The translations under genes and the position numbers were made by a program. The notes under the pieces were generated by a model that did not search any database, was not told where the DNA came from, and was given only the letters and a program-made list of their open reading frames with translations. DNA of 64,000 nucleotides from Candidatus Dependentiae bacterium (GTDB lineage: Bacteria > Babelota > Babeliae > Babelales > Vermiphilaceae): NCBI GenBank assembly GCA_040878395.1, contig JBBDMI010000012.1:1-64000 (forward strand), written 5' to 3'. Shown piece by piece: positions 39,264 to 49,105 of the stretch; positions within the stretch are counted from its first letter, which is position 1; each line of letters begins with the position of its first letter.

Positions 39264-40061
39264 ATGTTTATATTAAAAAAAATATTTTTTATTGGTTTAA
39301 TTTGTTCAACAGTTACATATGCAGCTGATCCGGGCAGAAAAAAAACAACAACCAAAAATCAAGATCTTCTTGATACATGCTTTACTAAAGAAATAATAAC
39401 TATCCCTGGTGCGCTCATGCATTATAAGTCAATTATAAAAGAAGAAAAAACTGAAACTATTGACGGACCATGTACAAATTATTTTATCGGCATTGCTTCA
39501 GGACCGAATGAATCAATAGCTCAAAAACTGGCCCAGTCTGTTCAAGATGAAGTAAACTCCCAACAGTTCCCAACGGATCTAGCATCATACCAACAAGAAG
39601 CTTTAAAAAAAATAGTGGGAAAAGATATAACATTAATAAAAGCTGCACAAAAAACAAGCGCTTCTCTTTTTTGGTTGAAATTAACTGAAAGTGGACCTTT
39701 ATTTGCACAAGAAAACTTAGCCTCTAAGTATTTTACGATCTTTCCTCAAACCGTAACTCCATTTGCACAAAGCGTATCTGATCTGAGTAAAGGCGCTGAT
39801 TTAGAAGATATTAAAAAATATATTCATGAAGAATGTTCCGATGCGACAGAGTCTCATCCTGCGCTTGTTTTAAAAATTAACCCTCAAGCATTATTTGATA
39901 AATATGAACACTCAAAAGAACTTGAGATCTTAGACGCAGAAGAAGAAGAAGAATTTCCTGAAGAAAGCAGTACTTTTTATTCTCAAAAAAATAGCCTGCC
40001 AAGCGCAATCAAAACTATATTTGAACTATGCAAAGATAAAGTAGCTGAAATGCTCGATTAG
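39264..40061 (+). CDS. Secreted protein, unknown
   Basis: A 265-residue protein. The ATG at 39264 has GAGGAAAGAA upstream and begins a signal peptide (residues 1-20, ending TYAAD). The mature part is mixed alpha/beta with a Glu-rich acidic patch near residue 230. No motif is recognised. It stands alone and converges with the broken HEPN gene. Confidence 0.6.
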   Translation: MFILKKIFFIGLICSTVTYAADPGRKKTTTKNQDLLDTCFTKEIITIPGALMHYKSIIKEEKTETIDGPCTNYFIGIASGPNESIAQKLAQSVQDEVNSQQFPTDLASYQQEALKKIVGKDITLIKAAQKTSASLFWLKLTESGPLFAQENLASKYFTIFPQTVTPFAQSVSDLSKGADLEDIKKYIHEECSDATESHPALVLKINPQALFDKYEHSKELEILDAEEEEEFPEESSTFYSQKNSLPSAIKTIFELCKDKVAEMLD

Positions 40062-40096
40062 AATAATTAAATTTAATATTGAATAAAAATTGAGAA

Positions 40097-41013
40097 CTAT
40101 TTTATCTTTTTTTCAATTCGGTTAGCAATTTCATACATAAGCAAAGAATATTGAGGAATAACTACCGCAATGCTTTCAGCTATCTCTTGTCTATATATAT
40201 GAGAGGATTCATTTCGTTTCTTTATAATATCGAGACATTGGGTGTCCTCTTGTTCTGAAAGAAATTTTACTTGTACAGCTTCACGAATTATACTCTTAGG
40301 CGAATAAGTAGATATAGCGTCCTTCACTAAGCAGCACACATTTCGCATAATATCCCCACAGCTTTTTCATAAAAATCGTCTTCGGCGGCTTTCCAAATTG
40401 CGTTTTTAATTTACTACAAACAGTCTTCTTTGTCGTCCTCGCAGCCTGCCCGCCTTAGCTTTAGCGACGGCTGGGAATGACAGGGGTGAGAAACTTTGTT
40501 ATTTTGTGTGATAATTATTTTGAAAGTAATTTTTACTAAAATAAGCTTGAAAATTAAACCTGTTTAAAATAATTATTTAAAGCATTACAAAAGATGTGGG
40601 TAATGCATAGGCATTCGCAGCCTGCCCGCCTTAGCTTTAGCGACGGCTGGGAGAACGACAATGGAAATACTTTAACATCAAGAGTACGGTTCGTTATCGT
40701 ATAGCATTCCTTTTTCAGTTCTGCACAAAATAATACCTTAATGAAGTCTCATTTCAAAAGATAAGTATACTTTTTCATTGTGCGTAACTTAATAAATATT
40801 GCTATAGTGTTATTTTTTCAATATCTTCAAGATAAACCTTTAGCATTTTCCACAACATATCCGTACAATATTCAAATCGTTAAATCATAGAATCCCGAGC
40901 CGTCAACTCCCAGCCTTCCTTTTCAGTTTCAGCAATTTGCCTTTTTTTATTGAATCATCCAATGTTTCTAAAGCGGCCTGAAAATTTTTAATTTTTTTAT
41001 TTATTTTTTCCAT
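40097..41013 (-). pseudogene. Broken HI0074-type HEPN gene (MNT partner)
   Basis: Both ends of an HI0074-family nucleotidyltransferase-binding protein are readable on the minus strand. The 5' part starts with ATG at 41013, overlapping the MNT stop by 13 nt, and gives MEKINKKIKNFQAALETL before the frame shifts in an A-run near 40950; the next frame gives GWELTARDSMI, a stop in place of a Gln (TAA for CAA), then RFEYCTDMLWKMLK. After about 0.5 kb of foreign sequence the 3' part (about 40315 down to 40097) resumes with SPKSIIREAV and KRNESSHIYRQEIAESI, including the HEPN R-N-x3-H motif. One frameshift, one nonsense change and an insertion make it non-functional as an intact protein. The family binds its MNT partner in toxin-antitoxin-like modules. 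Confidence 0.82.
40380..40800. repeat. Repeat block inserted in the HEPN pseudogene
   Basis: A 38-nt unit occurs twice as an exact direct repeat (40439-40476 and 40615-40652); its ends pair as CAGCC/GGCTG with further internal pairing, so it folds as a hairpin. Between them, 40573-40611 is an exact copy of the 39-nt element at 75-113. No reading frame of note is inside. This is a non-coding interspersed element, not an insertion sequence with a transposase. Confidence 0.8.
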
Positions 41014-41297
41014 ACGACACCATCTTTTAAAACTTCGCTTTTCATTTCTTGCGATATAGCATAAAAATCAATCAAATCAAATTTAATCGGCAACGATGAT
41101 TCTTCAAGGTCCATGATAATAGCATTTAACTTTTTAGAATTAACCTCTTTACCAACATCAAGAGCTATATCTATATCTGATCCCGGTCTATCGTCACCAC
41201 GAGCACGCGAACCATAAAGAATTATTTTTGCATGAGGCAAATGTTTTAAAATTATAGGAACAACAATTTTCTTATACGTTTCTGTTTTTGATTTCAT
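41001..41297 (-). CDS. MNT-type minimal nucleotidyltransferase
   Basis: A 98-residue protein of the DNA polymerase beta-like minimal nucleotidyltransferase family. The active-site motif GSRARGDDRPGSDIDIAL is intact at about residues 28-45, with a third carboxylate in the KFDLIDF strand. The downstream HEPN gene overlaps its 3' end. In MNT-HEPN modules the MNT protein neutralises the HEPN RNase, by AMP transfer in characterised cases. Here the HEPN gene is broken, so this looks like an orphan antitoxin. Confidence 0.88.
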   Translation of the reverse strand: MKSKTETYKKIVVPIILKHLPHAKIILYGSRARGDDRPGSDIDIALDVGKEVNSKKLNAIIMDLEESSLPIKFDLIDFYAISQEMKSEVLKDGVVWKK

Positions 41298-41352
41298 ATA
41301 TCTAATATATGCATGTTAAAAATAAAATATCATTACTTTATTCAAACAAGTC

Positions 41353-43386
41353 TTAAAATCTATATTCCAAACCAATGTTCATAGTAAATGCAAGATCATC
41401 GCCAATATTTGGGATACTCGGATCATTCGGATCTTCAATGTTACGAGCAGAAAGCAAACGTAATTGGCGAGAATTAAACGGCTTTCCTTTAATGTCTTTA
41501 AAGTGACCACCCGGAACAAAAATTGAACTTACATAGTATAGCTTTAAATCTCTGAATAAATAATAATCAAAGAACAGGTTAAGCTCAGTTCCCAAGAATG
41601 TATCCGCCAAACCGTTCAACTCTTTTTTTGTAACTACATCAAATTTATGGGTTGCTTTATCTTGCCAGAACATATAAAGATTTGGATTGAACACAATACG
41701 CCTATTTATTTGTGAGGGAGTATAATGCATTGCTGCACCCCAGAAAACTAAATTACTAAATCCTGATGTTAATTGTGCAAAACGGCTTGGAGCTTGACCC
41801 GTTGTTGGCGCTGAAAGTGGAATTTTTAATTTTCCCGAAGAACCTAAGAAAAACGCACTTCGTACGCGCTTACCTGTATAAATCTCTTGCAAACCAATAA
41901 ACCCTGTGAAATCACCATCAACTGTTTCAAAATTTGGATTATCATCACCGGATGCAATTCCTGCAGTTACCGCTAATTGCATATCTTTATCCCACAAAAA
42001 CAGAGCCGCATCTGTTACAAACATCCAACCCTTATAGCGATTCTTATAGCCATCTCTAAATCTATTTGTAGCATTGAAAAATTGATCTTCTTGTGCCGGC
42101 AAGACATTATTGGGAATAAACGGCATATCATCAGAAAAATTCTCTACAAAACCAATCGGCTTCCCGTTAAAAAATTCACACTGCGGCGCATCATTTATTA
42201 ACTTTTGTGCTGCTTTGCCAACATTGCTCGTATTGCCATTAGGAGCAACAACATTTTTTGGTGAATGAGGAACCTTGTATGGATCAAGATTGGTAACACC
42301 ATTTGGATTTACCGGGTCGAGGCCAATAAACGCATGACTGTTCACACGCATTTCAACCCCGTCACGCAACTGTTTTTCAATGCGATTTCGATCCCAACCT
42401 CGAATACGTTGACGCCCAAAGTTCATCGCCGTGTCAAATCCAAACGCAAATCGTGACCCTTCATACTCGCTGGAAAGACCTAAAGTAAGCAGCTTGCTTT
42501 CAGCATCAGCTTTAAATTCAACTCGTTGCTCCGGATCATGATTAAACATACCATATGGTTCAATATATAACTCACCCCAACATTCATTTTTGAACACATG
42601 CCACTTAAAGCGTTGTGCAACTAAAAAGTCAACACTCCCGAATCCGCGTTCCGGATCATCTCTACGACCTATCTCCATTTCATAAATAGCGGCTATGTTT
42701 TTGCGAATATTAGCCGTATTATTTCTTAAAATAGCTACATATGAATCATATTCTAAAATGTTTTTTACAATATCACCGGAAAATTTAGCGCCCCAGGCAA
42801 ATTGATCAACATTAAAGTCAGTGTAAAACCCAAGAGTTGACGGGCCAACCGCATATGCTTCACCTAGCGAAATCCCGCGACCAAGTAAAAATGGAAAAGC
42901 TCCAATCATAAATGTTTGCGTATTTTTAAACGTCAAACCAAAAGCTTCACCAATATCAAACCCTAACCAAAATTCACGAATCCATAAAATGTTGCGCGGC
43001 AAATAATGAGTATGAGTCAACCCTTTTGCATCCAAATCAACAATTGATGCCGGTGTTACAGGAGAAACACTTGCAGGGTCTCCCCATACAGCACGGTTAC
43101 GCAAAGTTGCCTTCATTTCTGCCACATTACGCCCATAGGTACCCTGACCGTAAAGGGTGTCAAAAGTAATGTCTAATGTATGGCGACTAAAGTAAAACTT
43201 ATCTTCAGAGTTATTATCATTCAATAAGTTTGCATTGCGTGCATAAAATGTTTCCGGACGGTATTTTCCTGAAAAGAAAAATGAAAAGTCTTCAGTTGGT
43301 TGAAAAAGCGAGCCTAGCGAGAGCAATGGTTGTGTGGATAAAAAACAACCTAAAAAAAATAAACTTAATATTTGTTTGAGATTCAT
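41353..43386 (-). CDS. Large outer-membrane beta-barrel (porin-like) protein
   Basis: A 677-residue protein with a signal peptide (about residues 1-23) and a run of alternating aromatic/hydrophobic strands to a terminal NIGLEYRF, the C-terminal Phe signature recognised by the BAM machinery. Long Asn/Pro-rich loops lie between strands. It resembles alginate-export or porin-like barrels in size, but I see no specific substrate motif. The gene is alone, with a divergent 277-nt region before nfo. It is probably a major outer-membrane protein. Confidence 0.75.
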   Translation of the reverse strand: MNLKQILSLFFLGCFLSTQPLLSLGSLFQPTEDFSFFFSGKYRPETFYARNANLLNDNNSEDKFYFSRHTLDITFDTLYGQGTYGRNVAEMKATLRNRAVWGDPASVSPVTPASIVDLDAKGLTHTHYLPRNILWIREFWLGFDIGEAFGLTFKNTQTFMIGAFPFLLGRGISLGEAYAVGPSTLGFYTDFNVDQFAWGAKFSGDIVKNILEYDSYVAILRNNTANIRKNIAAIYEMEIGRRDDPERGFGSVDFLVAQRFKWHVFKNECWGELYIEPYGMFNHDPEQRVEFKADAESKLLTLGLSSEYEGSRFAFGFDTAMNFGRQRIRGWDRNRIEKQLRDGVEMRVNSHAFIGLDPVNPNGVTNLDPYKVPHSPKNVVAPNGNTSNVGKAAQKLINDAPQCEFFNGKPIGFVENFSDDMPFIPNNVLPAQEDQFFNATNRFRDGYKNRYKGWMFVTDAALFLWDKDMQLAVTAGIASGDDNPNFETVDGDFTGFIGLQEIYTGKRVRSAFFLGSSGKLKIPLSAPTTGQAPSRFAQLTSGFSNLVFWGAAMHYTPSQINRRIVFNPNLYMFWQDKATHKFDVVTKKELNGLADTFLGTELNLFFDYYLFRDLKLYYVSSIFVPGGHFKDIKGKPFNSRQLRLLSARNIEDPNDPSIPNIGDDLAFTMNIGLEYRF

Positions 43387-43663
43387 ACCGTCCTATGTGC
43401 GAAATATACAAGAGTAATTTAATTTGAGAGCTTCTCTACCACATTTCTCCATTTTTTAGATGCTATTTTTTGCTTCAATAATAGCTTGATTAATTGTACT
43501 CTCTTTGCTTGTTTTGTCAACGCAAAACCACACTATTATATCAATAATCTTTAGACATTTCGGTCCCTTAATAATTTAATTTCATGATAAAAAATGATCT
43601 TATGACTATAAATTGCTAAACTTATTATTAATACATAAGCAGAAACAATCATTGGATCATTAT

Positions 43664-44521
43664 ATGCAAAAAAAACAAACGCTATTACTTGGCGCCCATA
43701 TGTCAATCGCCGGCGGCATTGAACAATCAATTCTACGAGCCGAACAAATCGGCTGCACTGCCGTACAATTTTTTAGTAAAAGTAACAGGCAGTGGAAAAC
43801 AAAACCTCTCACTGAAAGTGAAATTACAGCGTTCAAAGAAACATTTAAAAAATCTTCTATTACCTCTGCAACTATACATGCCAGCTATTTAATCAATATT
43901 GGGTCACCAAATGCAGAAACTTCAAATAGATCCCGCGATGCTTTGGCTGATGAATTTAATCGAGCACAACAACTTGGAGTTGACCACTTAGTTTTCCACC
44001 CAGGCTCTCATCTAAAAAAAAGCGAGCCTGATTGCTTGCAACGCATTGCAGAACAAATTAATTATATCTTGGAGGGCTCTACTCAAAACAATACTCTGTT
44101 GACGCTAGAAACAATGGCAGGACAAGGCACAAACGTCTGTTATAGTTTTGAACATTTAGCATATATCTTAGAAAAAGTTGAACAAAAGAATAGAATTGGC
44201 ATATGTCTAGACACATGCCATATTTTTGCAGCCGGATATGATATAAAAGAGAAGTACCAAGAAGTCATGCAATCATTTGATGATATCATTGGACTTAAAT
44301 ATTTAAAAGTTATACATATAAATGACTCAAAAAAACCATGCGGATCTCGTGTCGATAGGCATGAACATATCGGAGAAGGACAAATAGGGCTTGAAGCTTT
44401 CAAGCAACTTATGAACGACCCACGCTTGGCGTATATTAGCAAAATTCTAGAAACGCCCAAAGATTCAGCTGAAGATGATATTAAAAACATCGCCACGCTT
44501 AAAGCTTTAATTACCGAGTAA
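43664..44521 (+). CDS. nfo: Endonuclease IV (AP endonuclease)
   Basis: A 285-residue TIM-barrel enzyme. Zinc-site and family motifs are present: GAHMSIAGG at about residues 9-17, FHPGSH, LETMAGQGTNV, GICLDTCHIFAAGYD, and HINDSKKPCGSRVDRHEHIGEG. It nicks DNA 5' to abasic sites in base excision repair, acting after the glycosylases encoded at 49618 and 63355. The ATG at 43664 gives the standard start; an in-frame codon at 43613 would add 17 residues not seen in the family. Confidence 0.96.
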   Translation: MQKKQTLLLGAHMSIAGGIEQSILRAEQIGCTAVQFFSKSNRQWKTKPLTESEITAFKETFKKSSITSATIHASYLINIGSPNAETSNRSRDALADEFNRAQQLGVDHLVFHPGSHLKKSEPDCLQRIAEQINYILEGSTQNNTLLTLETMAGQGTNVCYSFEHLAYILEKVEQKNRIGICLDTCHIFAAGYDIKEKYQEVMQSFDDIIGLKYLKVIHINDSKKPCGSRVDRHEHIGEGQIGLEAFKQLMNDPRLAYISKILETPKDSAEDDIKNIATLKALITE

Positions 44522-44891
44522 AAAAAGTTGTTTTTGGGAAAAAAGACTGCTTAAGAAAAGCGAGCAAGTAATAGATCTGACCAATCAGGGAGCTAAGAAG
44601 GAATTGTAGCTAAATAAACTATGCTGGCCACAATCTATTACTTTCTCAACAAGCAGTGCATTTAACCATACTCCTATAAGATAGGGAGGAGCATGATTTC
44701 AAGCTTAAGACTCTTCTAATTTCTACCTTTTTTGATCAAAGAGCAACACAATTTAATAAACAAATATTGCAACAACAAAAAAAGAGGCTATTTTAACTGT
44801 TTTTTAAAAAAAACGTTTGCTTTTTGCTAAAAGCAACAAAAAAGCAACAAAATAAAATTTTAAGATATGAAAAGGTTTTTTGGAATTATAG
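44522..44891. other. 370-nt intergenic region with nested inverted repeats
   Basis: No gene is supported. Within 44550-44709 several helices can form: an 11-bp perfect pair (44566-44576 with 44633-44643, extendable by GAG/CTC past one mismatch), AGCTA/TAGCT inside it (44591-44595 with 44607-44611), a bulged hairpin (44671-44677 with 44681-44688) and a closing CTTAAG/CTTAAG (44550-44555 with 44704-44709). This may be a structured RNA of about 160 nt; strand unknown. The remainder (44710-44891) is A-rich with short GCAACAA repeats. Confidence 0.4.
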
Positions 44892-45881
44892 CTATAAAAA
44901 AATACAATACAGCCAAAACAACAAAAAGAAACTCCCTAAGACAAGAACTGCAACGATATCAATTAAGCCTTGAACAAATAGAATGGAACAAATCATAAGA
45001 ATTATTGAAGCTGCCATAACAAAAATCAAAATTTGATATGGACCAAAACCTTTATTTTTTAAATATATTGCAAAATGATCTGGACTTGGATGGTAAAAAG
45101 GAATGTTTTTAGCCGTTCTTAACAAAATCAGTCCACCAACTTCCAAAAGAGGAATCGCTAAAATAATAAGGGGCACGAGATAACCATGCCAATTAATTGT
45201 TCCCCAATTGTATAAAAAAGGAATTGTAGCAAAAAATCCACCTATAAACAGTGAACCTGCATCTCCTAAATAGATGCGAGCCTTAGGTCTATTAAATATA
45301 AAAAAAGCTGTTAATGCTCCGATAAAAGAACACAATAAAAGAGCTACAGTGTAATTATGCATTAAAAGAGCAATAAATAAGAAACTCAGCGAACAAAATA
45401 AAGCCACTGTACCTGCAAGCCCATCCATAATATCAATCAAATTAAAAGCATTAATTATAATCAACATCCAAAGAGCCGATATGGGTATATTCCAGTAGTT
45501 ATAAAAAATATGTGATTTTAAATAAAAACCTGCTTTTAAAAAACAAAGAACTGCAACTGCTTGGCCTGCAAATTTTTGCGACGGCCTTAATGCGATCAAG
45601 TCATCAATGAGACCAACATAAAATAAAATAGTGCAACCAACTAAAAATAAAAAAAATTGATTATCAAACGGGAAAGTAATCCCTAGAGTTGTTAATATCC
45701 CTAAGTATATAGCTGCCCCCCCCAAATAAGGAGTTGGCGTCTTATGTTTTTTAACTACACCATCAGGATGATCAATAATACTAAACTTATGCGCAATTTT
45801 GATAAAAATAGGCACAAAATAATAAGTAAGTAAAAAAGAAATAACTACACTAAAAAAAAGCTTGATAAGAATAAAATTCAC
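44892..45881 (-). CDS. WecA/TagO-MraY family polyprenyl-phosphate glycosyl-1-phosphate transferase
   Basis: A 329-residue integral membrane protein of about ten segments. Family motifs: KKHKTPTPYLGGAAIYLG, LIDDLIALRPSQKF (metal-binding Asp pair), INAFNLIDIMDGLAG, IYLGDAGSLFIGG and a cytoplasmic SPDHFAIYL loop. The loop and the overall pattern fit WecA/TagO, which load a sugar-1-phosphate on undecaprenyl phosphate for surface glycans, rather than MraY. A GTG at 45881 with AAAGGC upstream begins the first membrane segment; an in-frame ATG at 45926 has no ribosome-binding site. It follows infB on the same strand after a hairpin. Confidence 0.88.
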   Translation of the reverse strand: MNFILIKLFFSVVISFLLTYYFVPIFIKIAHKFSIIDHPDGVVKKHKTPTPYLGGAAIYLGILTTLGITFPFDNQFFLFLVGCTILFYVGLIDDLIALRPSQKFAGQAVAVLCFLKAGFYLKSHIFYNYWNIPISALWMLIIINAFNLIDIMDGLAGTVALFCSLSFLFIALLMHNYTVALLLCSFIGALTAFFIFNRPKARIYLGDAGSLFIGGFFATIPFLYNWGTINWHGYLVPLIILAIPLLEVGGLILLRTAKNIPFYHPSPDHFAIYLKNKGFGPYQILIFVMAASIILMICSILFVQGLIDIVAVLVLGSFFLLFWLYCIFL

Positions 45882-45965
45882 TGCAATGCCTTTTGTGTTA
45901 AATACCAAATTAATGCCATCAAGCATATCAAAACGTATAACATTAGGCGAATGAAAAAAGATATT

Positions 45966-46002
45966 TTTTGGTCATCTCTTAAAAAACAAAAGATGACCAA
46001 AG
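45966..46002 (-). terminator. Hairpin terminator after infB
   Basis: TTGGTCATCT (45968-45977) pairs with AGATGACCAA (45991-46000) over an A-rich loop. It lies 46 nt past the infB stop. The T-run on the minus strand is interrupted. Confidence 0.55.
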
Positions 46003-46047
46003 ATTTTTTTTTCGAACTATTGATTTAAGCAGTATAAAGCAAAAGAG

Positions 46048-48006
46048 TTATGCCTTACCTTCAGGAACCGAGATGAAGCATTCTACACGGTCATCTTCAT
46101 AAAAATCATCCAGGCCTTCAACTCTGAATGCACAGTCAAAACCGGCATGAACTTCTTTCACATTTTTGCCTTCACGTTGTAAGCTAATAATTTGACCTTG
46201 GCCAATTTTTTGCTTACCACGCCACACAACAACTTTTCCATTGCGAGAAAAAACACCATCTTTAACCATACAACCGGCAACAATCCCCAGTTTTTTAATA
46301 TCAAAGACTTTTAGTATAGATCCTTCGCCAATTTTTTTATCAACCATTACAACTTCTTTTTGCTGCTCAGCTCGTTCTTGTAGATCTTCTAGAAGTTTAT
46401 AAATAATATCAAACAAAACAATTGAAACAGCATCTTTTTTTGCTAGCTGTAAGGCATTTTGTTCAGCTTTTACATGTAGACCAACAATGGCAGATTTTGT
46501 ATTTGCAGCAAGAGCAACATCGCTCTCATTGATTTCTCCAACACCTGATGAAACAATAGAAAAATCAATATGTTTTATTTTTTTTGAAATTTTCTTAATG
46601 GAATCAAGCAATGCTTCTTTTGAAGAATTCGTATCTGTTTTAACAATAAGATTGATTGCTTTCTCTTTCAAGAGAACACGTGAACGATCCTCTTCTGGGC
46701 GAGCTCGACGTGCAGATTTTTTTGAAACAACTTCAAAAAAGTTCCCTGAATTCGGCAATGAAGAAAATCCTGCAACACGAACTGGATTAGCCGGACCGGC
46801 CTCTTTTAATTGCTTGCCATATGAATCGGTTATTGATGAAACTCGGCCAGAGACGTTGCCCGAAACAAAATAATCACCGAGATGTAATATACCCTGTTGC
46901 AACATAATGGTTGCTACTGAACCGCGACCTTTTTCTATCTTAGACTCAAGAACATACCCTTTTGCTTCACCTGCAAAGTCAGTTTTTAATTCCATCACTT
47001 GCGCTTGCAAATCAATAAGTTCAAGCAACTCATCAACTCCTTGCCCTGTTTTGGCAGAAATCGGAGCAACTATAACTTGACCGCCCCAATCTTCCGGCAA
47101 CAAATCATGTTCAGAAAGCTGACGCTTTATCACTTCAAGGCGTATGGGGTCAGCTTTGTCAATTTTATTGACTGCAACAATGATCGGCACGTCCATTTGT
47201 TTTGCAAACTTAATAGCTTCAATGGTTTGAGGCATAATTCCATCGTCTGCAGCAATAATAAGAACTGCAATATCCGCAGTTTTTACACCGCGAGATCTAA
47301 TTTTTGTGAACGCTTCATGACCTGGAGTATCGAGGAAAACAATCCCGCCGTGCTTAGTGTCGACATGATATGCACCTAAATGTTGCGTAATACCACCTTT
47401 TTCTCGAGACGCAACACGAGATTTGCGAATGTAGTCAAGTAACGTTGTTTTGCCATGATCTACATGACCTAATATAACTATAATCGGAGGACGAGACTTA
47501 ATGTCTGCAACTTCTGAATTTTCAATTTCAGTTTTTTGATCAGATGTTGCCTCAGGAGCCTTTACAGAAACCTCATAGTATTCTGCTAGGCGACGAATAA
47601 CATTTTCGTCAAGCAATAAGTTTTTTGGCGCAAGAATGCCCCAACGAAGCAATGTTAAAATCACGTCATTGGCAAGAATACCCAAAGTTTGGGCAAAATC
47701 TGATGGCGTCATAGGAGAAAGAAGTATCTCCGAGACAGCTGCTACAGGCTTGCTTGCTGCATTTACAGGGTCGCCCTGCGGTGCATTATTCGAATCAGTC
47801 CGATTTCTATAAGAGCTTTGGCCAGAACTCTTTTTAATCGAAGGGTTGTTTTTTTGGGGGCCTTTGTATTTTTTTTTCAAATATCCCATCTCTTGATTAG
47901 TAAGCATAAACAGATGACTTCCAACTTTATAGCCGGCCTTATTTAAGGCTTCTATTAAGTCTTCAGAAGAAAGGTTATGCTTTTTTGCAAATTCATATAT
48001 ACGCAT
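46048..48006 (-). CDS. infB: Translation initiation factor IF-2
   Basis: A 652-residue GTPase. An IF2 N-terminal domain (about 1-50), a short Ser/Asn-rich linker, a second IF2-N domain (about 95-145), the G domain with GHVDHGKT near 180, DTPGHE and NKID, then domains II, III and IV. It delivers initiator tRNA to the 30S subunit. ATG at 48006 is preferred to an adjacent GTG. It lies 31 nt after nusA on the same strand, the usual nusA-infB order, but without the small ylxR gene often between them. Confidence 0.97.
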   Translation of the reverse strand: MRIYEFAKKHNLSSEDLIEALNKAGYKVGSHLFMLTNQEMGYLKKKYKGPQKNNPSIKKSSGQSSYRNRTDSNNAPQGDPVNAASKPVAAVSEILLSPMTPSDFAQTLGILANDVILTLLRWGILAPKNLLLDENVIRRLAEYYEVSVKAPEATSDQKTEIENSEVADIKSRPPIIVILGHVDHGKTTLLDYIRKSRVASREKGGITQHLGAYHVDTKHGGIVFLDTPGHEAFTKIRSRGVKTADIAVLIIAADDGIMPQTIEAIKFAKQMDVPIIVAVNKIDKADPIRLEVIKRQLSEHDLLPEDWGGQVIVAPISAKTGQGVDELLELIDLQAQVMELKTDFAGEAKGYVLESKIEKGRGSVATIMLQQGILHLGDYFVSGNVSGRVSSITDSYGKQLKEAGPANPVRVAGFSSLPNSGNFFEVVSKKSARRARPEEDRSRVLLKEKAINLIVKTDTNSSKEALLDSIKKISKKIKHIDFSIVSSGVGEINESDVALAANTKSAIVGLHVKAEQNALQLAKKDAVSIVLFDIIYKLLEDLQERAEQQKEVVMVDKKIGEGSILKVFDIKKLGIVAGCMVKDGVFSRNGKVVVWRGKQKIGQGQIISLQREGKNVKEVHAGFDCAFRVEGLDDFYEDDRVECFISVPEGKA

Positions 48007-48037
48007 CACACCATCTTGCTTCTACAATACAGTTTTT

Positions 48038-49105
48038 TTACTCTTCTAAACCGGCTATATTGATATCAATAATATCTGCAACCGCTTCATCTTTCTTGTC
48101 TTCTTGCACAAGATCAATATCAATCTCATTTAGCCTTGCAGCCAAAGAAATATTTTTCCCCATCTTACCAATAGCCAATGACCGCTGGTCTTCATCAACC
48201 CATACATAGGCTTTATGCCCCTTTATCTGAACCTTGTTAACAACGGCCGGCTTTAAGGAATTTTTTATCATGGCCTCAGGAGATTCGTCCCAAGATAGCA
48301 CATCTATCTTTTCACCGCCAAGCTCTTTAAGTATTGGCTTGATACGTACGCCGCCAACCCCAACACAAGTCCCTACGGGATCAATGTTTTTGTCATTAGA
48401 TGCAACAACAACCTTAGATTTATAACCCGGCGCTCGTACGATTTTTTTTATTTCTACAAGCTTTTCAAAAACTTCTGGTATTTCTAACTCAAAAAGCTTG
48501 TATAAAAACTGGTCTGATGCACGGTCCAAAATAAGCTGATTTTCATTGCGGGGCTCAGAAAGAACTTCTTTAAGCAATGCACGAATCGGATATCCCACAA
48601 TACATTTGTCGGTTGAGCTCATTAAAGACTTTGGCAAAAAACCCATAGAATCTTGAAGCTTAACTGCTATGCCGCCGCGCTCACATTTGTGAACAACGCC
48701 GTGAACAATCGTACCTTCTTTTTCTTTGAATTCATTATAAACAGCCAACGCCTCAATTTTTCTAATTTGATTAGCGATGACCTGCTTAGCACGCAAGATC
48801 TCAATACGGCCTATCTTTCCATCAAAGGGAATCCAGGCTTTATCTCCAGCAGAAAGCTTTTCATCAATGTGCCTTGCTTTACGTGTGCTGATTTCAACAT
48901 CAGGATCCTGTACCGAAGATACAACTGTTTTTTCGACCTCAATGGCAACATCATCCTCTTTTTTGTCATGACGTGCTCGTAAAGGCAAGTTAGGGTATTT
49001 TTTTTCGTACGCAGCTAGCATACCCTCACAAATAATCGAATTTAAAGTTTCCTTGTCAAGACCGCGCTCTTCAACAAGTTCCTCTATAACAGCTGTTAAT
49101 CTCAC
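48038..49105 (-). CDS. nusA: Transcription factor NusA
   Basis: A 355-residue protein with the NusA N-terminal RNA-polymerase-binding domain (about 1-125), an S1 domain (about 130-200), and two KH domains (about 205-345; GVGGVRIKPILKELGGEKID and IGKMGKNISLAARL). It modulates pausing, termination and antitermination. It lacks the C-terminal acidic repeats of the E. coli protein, as most bacterial NusAs do. The start is a GTG with AAAGGATATT upstream. It is the first gene left of the putative origin and is transcribed away from it. Confidence 0.95.
   Translation of the reverse strand: MRLTAVIEELVEERGLDKETLNSIICEGMLAAYEKKYPNLPLRARHDKKEDDVAIEVEKTVVSSVQDPDVEISTRKARHIDEKLSAGDKAWIPFDGKIGRIEILRAKQVIANQIRKIEALAVYNEFKEKEGTIVHGVVHKCERGGIAVKLQDSMGFLPKSLMSSTDKCIVGYPIRALLKEVLSEPRNENQLILDRASDQFLYKLFELEIPEVFEKLVEIKKIVRAPGYKSKVVVASNDKNIDPVGTCVGVGGVRIKPILKELGGEKIDVLSWDESPEAMIKNSLKPAVVNKVQIKGHKAYVWVDEDQRSLAIGKMGKNISLAARLNEIDIDLVQEDKKDEAVADIIDINIAGLEE

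Noticed and set aside
39098-39355. An 85-residue minus-strand frame
   Set aside because: It runs antisense to the signal peptide and start of the exported protein at 39264, which has a good ribosome-binding site.
40380-40800. An insertion sequence in the HEPN gene
   Set aside because: No transposase frame, and no terminal inverted repeats or target duplication could be identified by eye.
46487-47379. Long plus-strand frames inside infB
   Set aside because: They are antisense to conserved IF-2 domains and have no start signals.
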